The position numbers and the translations under genes were made by a program. The notes below the pieces were generated by a model. That model was not told the origin of the DNA. It made no database searches and saw only the letters and a list, made by a program, of their open reading frames with translations. A stretch of 64,000 nt of DNA from Lagopus muta (lineage: Eukaryota > Chordata > Aves > Galliformes > Phasianidae). The stretch lies in the NCBI RefSeq assembly GCF_023343835.1, contig NC_064442.1:18958501-19022500 (forward strand). Reading direction: 5' to 3'. Below, piece after piece: positions 1-15,200 of this stretch. The stretch's first letter is position 1. Each line of letters starts with the position of its first letter.

Positions 1-233
1 TGCCTGGCTTCGTCACAAGTACTTCCATGACTCCTGTGGATACAGCTCTGGCTGCAGCTGGAGCATCTGATGCGTAAAATCAGTTCCCGTCTCCTAGGAA
101 AGAACTTGCGATCAGAAGAGCAGTAGTTTGGGTGCGGGAGAGATGGAACAATGGCATAAAGGCAGGTGCTATCCAGTTCCTAAACCATTCCCATTTCAAG
201 AAGCTGTTTTTGCTCTGCTCGCTATGTTTGCAG

Positions 234-3200
234 AGATTCTGGCGCAGCTACCAGAGCCGAAAGCAAGGCAAGCCATCACCAGACCCGCTCATACTCAGCA
301 AAGCTGCACTTGTGCTCCAAACCCACTGGCGAGGCTTCGTGGAGAGGAGGAGGTTTCTGCAGATGCAGTTTGCGGCCCACCTCATCCAGAGCTGCTGGAG
401 GGAGCACCTGAAGCGGAGGCACGAGGCGGCCGCCAGCATCCAGGCAGCCTGGCGGGGGCACCGCGCTCAGCAGCGGTACAGAGCCAGCAGGCGTGGGGTG
501 CTGTGCTTGCAAGCAGCATGCAGAGGATATTTAGCACGACAAAGGTAATGTTGGTCTTTGAATAAATGAGTAAAGAAAGAAATGCTTTCTGATAGCGCCC
601 AGTAGGGAAAGAGGTGGCTGATGTGAATTCTGGCACTGCTGAGACCAAAGCGACGTACACACGGTGGTGTCCCTTCATGGCATTGCTGGTGCTGCTCCGC
701 TCTTCCCTGATCCTTCCTTTGTCTGCACTTTCTAACAGGAGTTCAGTTAGCTGCCCATCTTACTCCTAGACTAAGCAGAGCCTATTTCAGGTTAGAGCAC
801 GTAGGCAGTGGAAAGCTGAGGACATAAATACTTGGAAGGGTTTTTTTCTTGGCAACAGCACCGCTCTAAGTAGCCTATTTTTAACTCAGATTGGCTGGCC
901 GATCTGCTTGCTGCACCATCTCACAGTGGATCAGTCAGCAAGTCAGGAGCAGGGGCAGCGGTTACTCACACCAGGTGCTACAAGGAGAAAAGCATTCACA
1001 ACCATGCCTCAGCTCGCTGGCCGCAGGGCAGGTCTTGATTTGTGCTTTTGGGGCACTGCCTACAAGGTGTGGAGTGACTGACAGAGAGTTGGGAGCTGGA
1101 AATAGCTCTTAGCATGGAGGATGAGTGCCTGTTTGCTGTGCCAGAGGCATCCCAGACAGGATGAGGGAGATGACAAAGCCAAGCTGATGCAATGTGTTAC
1201 GATTTTCTGGCTTATAAGCAAGCTACACCAGGGATGAAGGCTGGAGCTGCTGTCATCAGCACAGGAGAAGCTCACAGGTGCATGCGTCGGTGCAAATCCT
1301 GAGTAGGTGAGATGGCAAAAGAGAAGACTGGAAATGCAGTCTGTGCACAGAACATGAACATGCATCAGATTGTACCTGCCTTGCAAGGAGAGTTGCTTGA
1401 GATGCCGACAGTGGTGAGATGAAGGGAATGTCTGTGGTGACAAGATGCCACCAGTGCAGTGGGCACAGCGTTACAATGTGCTGCTTTTCTGCTTTCTTGC
1501 AGGTTTAGAGCCTTGAAAGAGCAGAGGTTAAAAGAGATGCAGCTGGAGAATGGCCTGTCTATTAGAGAAGAGGATGGACTGGAGGAAGATGGGGCTTTGG
1601 AAATTAAGGGCTCTGACCCATCCAAGTGGGAGGATGGCTCATTTGAAGAAAGAGTGAGAGCTATAGAGGAGCACAAGGCGCTGATGGAGAATAATCGGGT
1701 GAACCACTTGGACCTCCTGGACACTTCTGCAACGTCGTTGTACAAGAGGCACGAGAGAGCCAGCAGCCAGAGCGGGATGGACACCGAAGAGGAAGTCATT
1801 GTACGAGAGAGACCCAAGTCACTGGAGGATCTGAATCAGAAGAAAGTCGTTCGTGCAAAAAGAGAAAGCCGGAGAATGCGTGAGCTGGAACAGGCGAAAT
1901 TCAGCTTGGAGCTGCTTAAGGTCCGGTCCACTGGTGGGCTGTCACCCTCAGAAGAGCGGCAGTGGTCTACCGAGCTGGTATCTGAGGCACTTCATTCCCC
2001 TCAGGGAACCCCAGAGAGCGAGAGCTCTCAAGGGAGCTTGGAGATGTTAAGCTGCGAAGATACCCCGAGTAAACCCGTTCCCCTGGTTTTAGATGTTCAG
2101 TTGCTTCCCACTGAGAGCCGGGACTCTTTGCCTAGCAGTCCTCAGCCTCACCTGCAGGACAAGTCTTTCTGCGCAGCGGATGTGAACAGCAATTTATCCA
2201 TTTGCAGAAGGATGCTTTCGGACTCTGAGCTGCCCGATAACCGCGCTGCAAAGGAGCACGTGGTCTGTGACCCCCAGAATATCTGCAAGGTGCATCCAAG
2301 AGAAACTTTCCTTTCTAGTAATCTACCTACTTTCTACGTTCCACCACAGGACAACATGAAGGTAAAGCAGTCACAGGTGGAGAATAACTTGAAGAACAAG
2401 GCGGTGGAAAGAGAGGAGAAAACAGCTATGTTCTCTGAGATGAGGAAGGACTCTGAGCAAGAGCAGGGCAAAGTTTTGGGAAGGGAGGAAGGGGAGAAGT
2501 CTTCTGCCAAGAGAGAGGAACGTGGGACGGCCGCTGCAACGCAGACCCACTCTCCAGACTCTGTCATCAAGAGACTGGAGAAGCTCAACGTGGAGAAGGA
2601 AGAGCGACAAAAGCAGCTCCAGTTGCAGAACGAGAGAGAGATGATGGAGCAGATCCGGCAGCAGAAGGAAATTTTAGAGAGGCAGCGCAAAGCCTTCGAG
2701 CAGCTGGAGAAGCAAGGCAAGGTGGAGGCTTTACAGCGGGCCGAACTGAACAGAATGAAGGACCCTACTCTGAAACCATCCAAGAAACCCGACAGCCGGC
2801 CTCAGTCTGTCCTCATCCTGCACACCCAGAACAGAGCGGAGCACGGCGTGGCGCCGGGCGGAGCTCCAGCCTCATCAGTGGACATCAAAGGTCTCACCGT
2901 CGGGAGCAGGGGCGGCTCTCCGGCCCACGCTGCCCCCAAGGACAGACCGGTCAGCATGTTCATGGAGCGAAGGGAAGGCCCTGCGCTGGAATCACGGGGC
3001 AACCCCCGGCTGGCTGCAGACCCCAGGGATGCCCCGGGCAGCCCCTTCTCTAGGAATGAGCGCCTCCGGCAGCCCCGGGTGCCCAGCCAGCCCGGCGAGG
3101 AGATGCGGGCAGGCGCCATGTTCTTCACACCCAGAGACAATCCCTTCGGGCTCCAGTGAGTACAAAGATGGTGTGCTTGCTTCGTAGGCTTTAGACTCAT

Positions 3201-6200
3201 AGAATCGTAGAATGGCCTGGGTTGAAAAGGCCCACAAAGCTCATCCAGTTCCAACCCCCTGCTGTGTGCAGGGTGGCCAGCCACCAGACCGGGCTGCCCA
3301 GAGCCACATCCAGCCAGGATCTTCCCCACATACTCCCTTCAGTTTCATTTCCTAGTTGGCTAATGCACCAAGCAAGCAACAGGAAATGGAAAATTACATT
3401 TAAAAATGCCTACTTTTTGTCTGCCTGAAATTTAAACATCTTTATGCTGTGACAAAGCAATGGCATTTCAAAATACAGAATTGGGAAGATACCATCTGTA
3501 ACCACTGAGCAGCGTACAGAGCAGCTTGGCGGGTAGAAATTCACACCTTGTTCTTCAGCATTAAGTCAAACCCTAAAGAATTCTGAAAATCTGTGACCTC
3601 CAACTGCGATTTCTCGTTGATTGCTTGGGCTGTGTCTGTCTGTGTTGCTGAGAGCTGTGCTGGCACGGGGGGAAAGCTTTTAGGAAAGAATGAAACGTAT
3701 CTGTTCTGTTGCCTTTCAGCAGGGAAGCAAGCCATCAATGCCTCCCCAAGGGTGAGCTGGCTCGGAAGCCATTTAAGATGCCTGGGTCTGGCCGAGGAGA
3801 GGTGAGCTGCCGCTTTCTTATTTTCTCTTATGGCTGAAAAAGGGGAAGAAAACTCCCAAACCCTTATTTTGCCAATTTTCCCTCAAATGTAAAGCACAGA
3901 GACTGCTGTACTTGGGGGTGGGGATGTCACACAAAGGCAACTTTCACACTTTCTCTTGGCAAAAAGCCCCCATAGCTTAAGTGTAGCAGCTCTGAATTGC
4001 TCTGGATGACAAGGATCTCGCAGTCCTGATGGCAAACACTGTAGCACGCAGTCTTGTCTTGTTTGGTTTAATGTCCATTTAAGTAACATCCATTATTGTC
4101 CCACTTCCTCCGTGCTGTCTTGGCTTTTGTTTTTGCTGGTCGTTTTTGCACTACGTGTAGTAACGTGTGTCCTCCGTGGAGTGCAGTGTTCCTCAGACCG
4201 TACTTGAGCTGCGCTGCGTTGCCAGGCTTCGTAGAATCTCCTTTTTTATTTTTACATTTTCATTTTACAAACTTTTATTTCTGTTGTTATGTTTTATCAT
4301 TTGGTCAAGCAGGTTCCCAGACCGACCCATAAAAAGAAAGCCCGCATGGCGCGGACGCGCTCCGATTTCTTGACTAGAGGTACTTTTGCTGATGGGGAGG
4401 GGGATACGGAGGAAGATGATTACGATGGCAATTTTGAGTTCCTCCTCTCCTCTGACCTACCTCCTCACCCTGAGGCAGGGCCTGCGGCCCGGCTCGGCCA
4501 GGCTTGTTACAGTGACTCCGAAATGGTAATTTTACAACTTGTTGGGGAATAGGAGAAAGGAGGGAGCGAGATCTGCGGGAGCGTTTCTTTGCTAACCTTG
4601 GCTGCACGGATCCTACGCTGCTTCTTCTCCCACTCACACGGACGTTGTAGATGGGTAAACTCAGAGAACACAGCAGAAACGCATACGAAACAGAAGGGGA
4701 TATTATTTCATTCTCTCTCCACCATGGTGATGTTTGCTGGCTTGGTTGGAGAGCGGCTTTAGGTTGCACAACTACCTTTTGTTTGTTCATTGCTTCACCA
4801 GGATTCCCTCCATTAGGAAGTGCCTGGGATCCCACTGGCTCTAGCAAAGCGTATGCATAGAAAAAGAGCAAGGCAAACATTGGCCAGAAAAGCAAGAGAC
4901 AATGAGGAAAAAAGTATAAACCTTGCACTTTTGATTTGGTATCCTTAGTTGGGTTATCGAGGGTTGTCCAGTCCTCAATTATTGGGCAAATGTCAGCCGA
5001 GAGTATCTTACAGAAAGTAAAAACCTGTGAATTGGGCAATAAAAACACAGCGTGTTTAAAAACACCTTAGTGGCTCTGTCCAGGAGGGGTGGCAGTGACT
5101 GAGAGGTTTGGGGGGTGCAAGAGGACGGCCCCTTGCTACTCTTGCCCACTTTTCCTGTGGCTTAAGGTGTCTGTGCTGCCCACGTAGACGTTGGATGAGC
5201 ACAAGGCAGTGACCATCTCATGTGTAAGTGCTCACGTGGCTTCACTCATATGCTCCAACTCCAGGGATGGATGTGGGATAGAGCATAAAAACAAAACTAC
5301 AAGCAGGATTGGCTTTTCATTTTGTGCCCATTTTGTGGTGTTGCCACAGCAAATATCTCGTGTGATCTTAAAATCTGCCTTTGTCAGGAAAGCTAAGGAG
5401 GGCTTTTTTGAATTCTCTGTTAGCAGCTTTTATTATACACATTTTTTTTCCCCAGGATAATTTCCTAACCAGGAAGGGTGAAAAATTCAAATTGTCCTGA
5501 TAAAATCTTGTCTTTTGAGCCAGGAATACCTCTAGTGCTGTCAGGCAGGAATGTGATGGAAAGGCACAACTCTTCAAACCGAACTCACTCAGCTGCCCCT
5601 TAGTCCATCTCCCTGCTTTTGTAACAGGAAAGGGAGAATTTTACATAGGACTTATGTCAGAACCAGTTTTTTCCCCCTCATTTGGTGAGAAGTCAGCTGC
5701 AGTAAGCATGCCCCTGCAGATGCAGTGCCTCCATCCTGCCCCCTTGCTTTCACTCAAACTGTGGATTTGAAGACACGGTGAGAAAGGGAGGGTGAGAAGA
5801 TACTAACTTAAAAGAATCAAAGATCCTTTAAATGGGGAAAAAATAGGAACAAGAAGCCAAACTGGGAGGTGCAGGTCTGAAACCATCTGAGGAGCCCAGG
5901 AAAGCTGTGTTGCCTGAAGGCTGTCCCAGATGCTCAATGCGTGCTGATGTGCTTTTGTCCAAGGGAGTCTTGGTAAGGTGAAGGCAACAGAATTCTCCAA
6001 GGTGAAGTTAAATGCCAGCATTTCCCTCTGGATTTCCTTCTGCCACAGTATTGTTGGCTGCTCAGATGGCAGTGGACCAGGTACTTGGAAATGCTGGAAG
6101 CAGCAGCTCAAAGCATGGCGAGGGTCTGGGACAAGTGTCCTGCTGTGTTCCTGGAGGTTACCCTGTTACAAGGCTTTGTTTTTTAGCTGTAGAAGTCTTT

Positions 6201-9200
6201 CCCACTGGCAGTCTCTGCTGAGCAAGGTGCTTGGAAAACTCCATCCCTGGGAGGGAGCTGCCTCACGTAGAGGTGCTGCTGGGACTCTGCTCACCTGGGT
6301 TAACGGCTCTCACTGCATGCAAGTAGCAGTAGTGCCAGCTGTGTCTCATCTCTCCTCCTGTATCTCTTTTCTCTGTGCTCTGTCCCTGGCTCTAACTGTG
6401 GGTCAGACAGCAGTTCCACATTGCGGGGTTGAGTTCTGCTTTCTAGCAAACCCTACTCGTAAAGCTGTGTGTGCAGTGTATCCTGTGTCTGTGTGTCCTG
6501 GCCCCATGTACGGTGTTTCCATCTGTATTCTGTATTGCAGGTTTGGCACCAGCTCTTTGGCTTCTCTGTGTCAGGATCACCACACCATTAAGGGAGAGCT
6601 CTTGAAAGCAGCAAAATTTAGGGACTGCTTATTCGTATTTATTAGTAGAGCCCAGCTGGGTGTTGCAGATGATGAAGCAGCCTAAAATAGAGCAGAGTGG
6701 TGCACCTTGGGTTCAAGCAGGGGATATGCATGTGGCCGTATCTATTGTGCCTTGTGATACTCACATGAAGGCGCGTCCAGCCGTCTCCATATGCAGTCTA
6801 GTTGTTGTTCTGGTAAATAGCTTATTCATACACATCCTGCCCCTGGCTGCAGCTTTCCCAAAGGCCTCTTTTGATGTGCTGCCTGGTGGCTGAGCACGTG
6901 TAACCTTGCACAGCTGAGCACAGGGTGACTCTGCACTAGCACTGTACTGGCACTGTGTTACCCCTTGTTTTTTTGGGGCAGTGGTGGCTCACCAGGCACT
7001 GATGCTCCAGACCTAAATCCAAGGGCAGCGAAGACCATGAGCATCATCAGCCAGGGCCACAGCCCGAGGTGCACCAGTATATTAGGTGGCTGCTTAAGGT
7101 ACTGCTGACTGCAGGGAGCCCAAGTGCCTTTTAGATTGAAGCAGTGATGTATTTTGCTCCAACTTCCATCCTAAAGCCACAAATTGACAAACAGCAGCCT
7201 GACACCCACTGATCCTGAAGAGCCAGCTGTGACAGAAGAGCTCTTGTCCCAAGATTTAGGAAGCCCTTCAGTGCAGCGTGCAGCACTGCTGCCTGCTGGG
7301 ACAAATCATCTCATTTGCAAAATGGCAAGCAAAATAGAGTTTGTGCTTTTGGAGGAAAAAATGGGGTTCCCTCTTCCTCCACAGGATGATTGCAGACTCC
7401 TGGCTTCGTGCTTTGTGGTGCACCCAGGGTGAGGAATGTTTCCCAGGCAAGGACCTGGCCCTTCTGCTGGAGGAGTCCCTCAGACAAAAGGATCAGTGTC
7501 AAAAATGCCTTCAGTCCTCTCTCAGAGCCTTGCAGTGGTAGCAGAGGAAACACTTAGCTGAGACAGACCAAAAACAGAGGCAGAGCAGGGAGATACGTGG
7601 TAGTACTGGTGAGATTACAGGTAGGGACCATCTCCCTGTGAAAGCTTTGCAGGGAAGCATGCGGTCCCAGAGGTGCCTACGTGTGACAAAAGAAAGGCCA
7701 CAAAGTCACTGTGAGCCTTAGCAGTGAGGCTGTGTGGCTCTTCCACCCGTGCCCTCATAGGCACCGATGCCAGGGAGCATTTCTTCCCCACACGGTTTTG
7801 TTCCATGCTGGTAAAGGTGAGGATCATTTCCAGGCCCCATCTATTAGCATCCAGCAGGCAGTGATGACCCTGCTGTGTTTTGCTTCATAGAAAGGCCTTT
7901 TAGCAGAATTTAACAGAGAACTTTCTCTCTGTCCTGACGTGTCTAATCCATTCCATGGATTGTAAGGTCTTTTTTTGCCTTGTATTTCTCCACCACTTAC
8001 ATGGGATCATCACTGATCTCTCACAAGAGGAACAAGAATGGCAGTTTTGCCTTGTGTGCTGCCATCTCCTGGCTGGCAAGGAGGTTAGTGCAGGGTGAGG
8101 AAGATTAACTGGAGATTGGTGAGGCCCACGTATTGCAGAATTTTATATGAGTGTTTTTAATAGGAAAAAAAAATGGGGGGAATGCTTAGAAACACAATGC
8201 ATCCAGCTGGGAATCTAGGTTAAGGGAAAGCTAAAGAAGATACCTCCAAGTCATGTCACAACCTGATTCCCTGCTTCCCAAAAGCCCCCCCTCCAGTCAC
8301 AGCTGCCATGGAAAATAAGTGCAAAAGTGGCTGTTCTTATAAATGTGGTCAGAATGTTTCTGGGCCACGCTGCCTTTTGGGTGGCTTCCTCCTCTGTGCT
8401 GGGCAAACCAAAGGGAGATCTCAGGAATGCTTCCCAAGACGAATGGTGTGGCTCACATAACAATGGTGAAGGCCTTGTGAGCACATGAAAAGAGAGATAG
8501 GAAGGTAACATCTCTGTTTGTGCTGCCTCTTGGGACACGCTTTTTGGATAGCAACTGCAGGTCGTCAAGCATCTCAGCTCAGGCCTCTCCCAGGGAGAGG
8601 AGGAAATGCACCATCTCTTGCCCTGACTCTCTTCCCAGGCACAAGACAATAGAAATAGTGCAAAATCACTGTACAGTGTGAAATAATAATTTGTAATTTA
8701 TTGTTTGTGGAATTCCGTTAATTATTGCAAATTCACTTTGCCCTTAGGAAATTATCCCATGACTCTTGAAGTGGTGATGAAAGCAGGGATCTTTCATATC
8801 AAAGCTGTTTAATGTTTCTAAAGGATCCATCTTAATGTGTCCTTGGCACAAAGTCTTTGGATTCCTATTTTTGTTCCCTTCTGCAAAGTCTTGTATGGGA
8901 GCTGAAGGCAGGCTCTGCTGGGAGGGATCCATGCGGTAGGTTTGGGAGCACCACAAATCAGCTTGGCTTGGCTAACGATCGTGCTAATGGGCTCTAATTG
9001 AACGCAGAGCTGCCCAGCTCTGTGCTGGTGACAAACCTGTGGCCTGGGGCACACTGGCTTTCTGCATTTATTACTAAAGAGAAGGTAGACCTCAAAGCAG
9101 GAATGAAGAACTGTCCTGCTTTAGAAATCCTTACATACTTCAGTAGTTGCAGTTGTAGCTAGGACTATCGCAGATAAAAATAAAGGTGTGTTTTTCAGTC

Positions 9201-12200
9201 ATTACAGATAAAATCTTTAACTTTTGCTTTAAGAAAAAGCATTATCTGGCATTCCAAGAGCGGTGTCATTTTTTAATAGTTCACCCTTGAATCATTACAG
9301 ACAGTTCAGCGGTTCTCCACGGGGGATGGCCAACCAAAGCTTCACAAAACCATGTCTCAGGGGGAGATTGGGAAGCTGGCAGCCACGCAGAAGCCCCTTA
9401 CCCCTGATGGGAGGTAAGGAACATGGGACAAGCCTGTCCCGGGCCCTTCTGCATCCCTGAATCCTGCTGGTCCTCAGCTCAGTGGTTTGGATTCAACCAG
9501 CCGTGATCACCGATTGCATGTTTTGTACATGACCATGAGCTTGCAATTGTACAGATTTGCCAAGAGGCCATCATATAAATTTAACTCCTAAAGGGACGTG
9601 AAGGTCTGGGAGGCGTTGGGTAATTTTGAGCTGAAGGACACTTCCCTAGTTAAGGCAGTTCCTCTTCCCGCAAATTGTTTGCAGGTCTCAACGAGCCAAG
9701 ATGAGATTTTGGGTGAAGGGAAAGCAGGGGGAGAAGAAGACCCCCCGGGAGAAGCTTGCCACGCAGTCTGAACTGCTGGAGCTGTATGCTGAGCAGGAGG
9801 TGCCCAGCAGAGAGGTGGCTGCTGGCCTGCAGCTTGGCGAAGGTGAGTGGTGGGTGAGCAGGCAGCAGTGTGTTGTAGTGGCACAGATACTGCTTTTGCT
9901 GTCATAGCAGAGATGAAAGCTGTAGCTGTTGGGAGTCTGGATTTACGTAGCCATTAAGGGTAACCAAGTTCATGGTGATGTGGGTAAAGACGTAGAAGGG
10001 AAGGATGTGGAGCTCTTGGAGCGGGTCCAGAGGAGGACCACTAAGATGATCAGAGGGCTGGAGTACCTCTCCTATGAGGAAATGTTGAGGGAACTGGGAT
10101 TGTTCAGCTTGGAGAAGAGAAGGCTCTGAGGAGACCTCATTGTGGCCTTCCAGTGCTTGAAGGGAGCAAATAAACAGGAGGGGGAACGGCTGTGTGTGAG
10201 GGTGGATGGTGTTAGGACAAGGGGAATGGTTTTAAACTGACACAGGGGAGGTTTAGGTTGGATATGAGGAGGAAGTTTTTCAGCCAGAGGGTGGTGATGG
10301 AACAGGCTGCCCAAGGAGGCTGTGGATGTCCCATCCCTGCAGGCATTCAGGGCCAGGCTGGATGTGGCTCTGGGCAGCCTGGGCTGCTGGTTGGCGACCT
10401 GCACACAGCAGGGGGTTGGAACTGGATGAGCACTGTGCTCCTTTTCAACCCAGGCCATCCTGTGATTCTATGATAAATATGTTTGTCTGTAGGGCTGAAG
10501 TATCTGTAAATTGGAGTTTCAGACATGGTTGTGTGATCTGTGTGAGGCTGCTGTAGGAAAATGAATTGGGAAATGGCACAGATGGGAGGGACATGCTGCT
10601 TTGCTTCTGTTGACTTCAGGAGTTACATCAACCCTGTGGCAGGAAAGGTAGAAACTGGGATCCAGAACAGATCTGGAGGGATTCGGAAAGCACTCAAAAG
10701 AGATACTGTGCAATACAATCCAAAGCAGATGTTATTTCTTTCACAATTTCTGTTTAGTTTTAGAAGTAGGAATTGTCTCTTCACTCTGGGAGGCAGAGGA
10801 CAAGGGCAGAGGACAAACCTCTCTCCCCAAGCCCCAAAGCCAGCTGTGTGCCGTCACCAGCAGCTCCATCTCCTGCCCTGGAGCTAATCCTCTCGGCAGC
10901 CGTCTGGACAGTGACAGATGTTTTCCCTCTTGACAGAGGAAGTAACCAATGGAGAAGTGACATTTAATCTTCCTACAAGCACCACACAGTACTTTTCTCC
11001 TCCTGTCTCCTTATTTTGGTGACAGAACTGTTTTCCCTTTGTGTTACCTTGGCTGTCGGTACAGCTCTGGGAAACGATGCATCATTTTTCACTTACTGAG
11101 AGTTCATCAGCTGCCACAGGTTTTTATTACTGCCCGAAACAAGCCCTGCTTCTCTTTCAGGTCCTACATAAAACACAGGAAGAAGCATTTTTATTGATTC
11201 ATGCTTCATCTCACCTAATTCAGGAGATGCAGAAAAACAAAACGCACTGCAGAACTCCAGTGGAGTCAAATACCAAACAAATACTGCCGCAGCATTTCCG
11301 GCCAGGCAGAGAGCATGTCAGCTAACCTGTGCTTTTTTCTGTCTCTCCTTCTCTAATTATTACCCCTAGAGTTGGGTCCTCACCATCTGACGCCGCCGCG
11401 GAGCCCTGAGCTGTCAGGAATCTACCGAAGGGAATTTAAGGAGAACAAAGAGCCTTCTCCCAAAGTGAAACGCAAACGTAGCGTCAAAATCAGCAGCGTG
11501 GCTCTGGAGCCTGTGCAGTGGCAGAACGACTCGCTGCAGATCATAACCAGCGCGAGCGACCTGAAGAGCATGGATGAGTTTCTCCTGAAAAAGGTAACGC
11601 CTGCCGTTGGTGCTCCAGTTAAATCATCAGAGAGCTCTGAGAGCAGGCGGCGGCGGCAGAGCGATGTTATCGTGGAAGCAGCAGTAGCACTGCTAATAAT
11701 CCATCTAGGGGAAAGCTTTAGTTGCGTTCCCAAAGCTGCTAAGAGTGCACAGCATGTGCCAGGGCCAGCCTGGGACAAAGGGCAGGCACACTGTGCACAT
11801 ATGGCATGGTCATCTCACATGAGCACAGCAGCTCTGGCGCTTCCACTGCTTTGAGCTGCCCCTAACGGCATCAGAAATGGGAGACTCGGGAGGGCAAGAG
11901 TTGAAGGCTGCAGGGAAGCACTCGTGTTTCCACACTCTGAGTTTGTGTGCAGGAGAAACTGCCTTGCAGCCGCATGTTGTCATCATCTGCCGGTGGTGGG
12001 GCAGCTGCTTGTTAGCGGCGCTCTGTCTTACGTAGTGCCACAGCAAAAGTCACGTTGGTGCATAACACCCTTTGGTTTCCCAGATGAATGAGCTGGATAA
12101 TGAGGACAGCAAGAAGGACACTCTGGTGGATGTTGTGTTCAAGAAAGCACTGAAGGAATTCCGGCAAAACATCTTCAGCTTTTACTCCTCAGCGTTAGCG

Positions 12201-15200
12201 GTGAGTGAGCGGGCAGCACGTGGCAGCATCTCCAGGAGATGCTTTGAGTTCTGCTGGTAGGGATGTCACCAGGCCTTCGATTCCTGATCTGCTTGTCCTA
12301 AAGGGAAGATGCTCTTCATTTCCGTTCAGTCCCACGAAGCTGTAAATTTGGAATTGCCCTTCCTCCTTATCTCAGCGTACTTCAGGTGAAGATTTCAGGT
12401 CCACTGGAAAGTAGAATGGGTTTCAGCTGAATGGGAAATGACAATAAGTCAGTAAACAGCTCTCTGCCACCCAAGTGGTCTGGAAACCTGTGTGTTAAAG
12501 TTGTGAGTTGTGAACATCTGAGAAATGCAGTGAGTTAAAAGCCATTTGGACTGAAATAATTGCCTGGAGCAGAGAAGGCAGCTTAATATGAATAAAAATT
12601 TCTTTTTTTTCCCCTTCTGTTTCTGTAACAGATGGATGATGGGAAAAGCATCCGCTATAAGGACCTGTATGCCTTATTTGAGCAGATTCTTGAGAAGACC
12701 ATGAGGCTTGAACAGAGGGACTGGAGCGAGTCTCCAGTTAAAGTCTGGGTCAATACATTCAAAGTCTTCCTGGATGAATATATGATAGAGTACAAACCCC
12801 TGGACTACACTGCAGTGAAGGTACTCAGCATTTTCTGGAGCTATCTTTCTGCAGAGTCACGCTCAGACACCTGGTCTGTTGTCTTCTCTTGTGTTGCGAG
12901 CTGAGGTGGGCCATGTAAGCAGGCACACAAGGCTTGATTCACTGGTGTTGTTTTACTGGGCTCAGCAAACCCAGGTTCTTATCTGGGATGAGCTAGGCCT
13001 TCTCCACTGCCAACATGTGGACCTTGTCTCCAGGGCCAATCCTCAGCTGTCTATGGGTGGGAAGGCAGCTCAGATCTTTGAGAGATGAGTAAAGGCAATG
13101 TGCTGTTTTCTCTTGGGCTTTCCTAGGCTCTTGAGCACCAGTGACCACGTGCATCACTCTTGGTCTGGCTTTGGGAGCAGGGTATGTGGGTAGTGACCTC
13201 AGGGGCTGAGTTCAGGCAGTCGGTGTTCCTCCACAAACCTGACCTCCTCGCTTTCTCCTCCCTTTTGTCTGCAAGGACCATCCCGGGGTCTTGGAAGATG
13301 GTGTTTCTTGTGCATCAAGTAGAGCAGATGTCCCATCTTTGATCTGCTCTGAGTCCTCCTCAGGCTCTCCGCATAGGATTTCTTCCAGGGCTCTGGCTGC
13401 AGTGCTGTGCCCTTGGGTGTCTTACTTGGGATCGAATGCTTTAGGTCACAGGTGCTGGACATGGAGCCAGAGTAGCAGCTAATCCCAGCTCTGAGATGAA
13501 GATGGTGACAGTTGGCTAGGGGATTTCTGAAAGTAGGGTGGTCCCTTGCAGGAGTGCTCCTTGGAGTGCATGGCAGGACGGGGCTGGAAAGAGGTGGAAA
13601 AAGTCATGTGTAAGAGCTGTGCATGCTTTCCTTGTGGGGATCATCCATTAACATGCTCAAATCTCTTTTAATACCAGGTGCCAAAAACAGAACGAAAAAA
13701 GAGAAGGAAAAAAGAAGCGGATGTGGTGAGTTGAGCACCCTGGGCCTGTGTGTAAGAACCAGTCCTTGTGGCCAGAGCTGCACCTGTAAGAGAGCTGCTA
13801 ATGATATGTGCTGTGGTGGGATCCCAGTGTCTCATCTAGTGAGCGTGCACCCTCAAAAAGGTGCTAGGGAGATGGACAAGGTGAATTTGGTTTGCCTGTG
13901 AACGGCTGTAGGTTAAAACAGCATGCTGTAAAGCAGCACTGCTCTTCAGATCAAGGACTGCTGTAGGTTGTTCTATGAGAACACGTCCCGCGTTAGTGAA
14001 GACCAGATGTGTATCTGACAGAGCTCTTGTCTTGAAGGGCGTAATGGCACTGGGAAAGACGTAAAGGAAAAAGGGCCATGGAAGCATAGAAGAGCTCTTC
14101 AAAATGGAGAGCTTGACCAGTCGAACGCAGCTGGTTTCTAAACTGCTTGATGAAGATTTGTTTCCATACAGGCTGGATTTCTGAGCTGCTGCAGGGTTAT
14201 TGGTCCAAAAAGAAAAGAGAAATAGCACAGTGGTTCTATGTAGGAGCCCATGCTGGAGAGCTGCCCCCATTGGGTTCCCCATTCTGAAGTCTCCAGTCTT
14301 TTTCTCACTACCACGTCAAATCTTTCTCGTCGCAGGTCGAAGAGCACAATGGGCACATTTTCAAAGCAACTCAGTACAGCATCCCCACCTACTGTGAATA
14401 TTGTTCCTCCTTGATCTGGATAATGGACAGAGCTTCTGTTTGTAAATGTAAGTGTGCTCTATTTGACTTATTTACTTACATTGCTTAATTATCTTAATTA
14501 AAATATAATTAAGATTATATTAATATGCTTATATTACAGTCACAGGGTTTGGGGCTCTGAAAGGTTTTTTATACTGTTTCGGACAACCCCACTGTGAAAT
14601 GTTTGGGGTTTTTCACATTAGAATAGCTTATGAGACAAACCTTAAGGATTTCTGAAGTCACCCGGTGAGTTCATCCTGCCATTCCTTCCAGAATATACAG
14701 TGGTGTTGTGCTTGGGAGCTTTATTTAACAAGCCATAACTCATGATTTGAAACCATTCAAACCACCTGTAAGTACTTTAAGAAGGGATGGTAAGGTTCTG
14801 TGACAGGTATGGCACACATGCCCTACAACTGCACTCTGTGGGATGAATGCCTGCGAGTCTTGTGGCCATCATTGGGCTTGGAGAATTTGACCTGCAGGCA
14901 CTTGGACTTTGGGGTAAATCAGGAGAGTGGAGATGAAGAAACAGGCAAGGTTGAGATCTTATTTTGTTGTTTTTTTTTTCCATTGATTCTTCAATTAGGT
15001 TAGAAATAGCCACCCTGTGGTGCTTCAGGCTGGTATCCAGTGCAGGAAGAATACAAATGAGGTGTTATTTCCAGTCTCTGAGTATATCCATGTCTGATAG
15101 CTCAGAGTGACTCATGGATTGTTTTCTGAGTTGATCTGTCAGGTTTTTTTAATGCTTCAGGGACTTAAATATAGAGCCTTTAAAATGAAAGGCTTAATAT

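Noticed and set aside
1-233. A further MYO9A exon at the left edge
   Set aside because: Open frames exist, but no acceptor-donor pair with MYO9A-like sequence was seen before the IQ exon.
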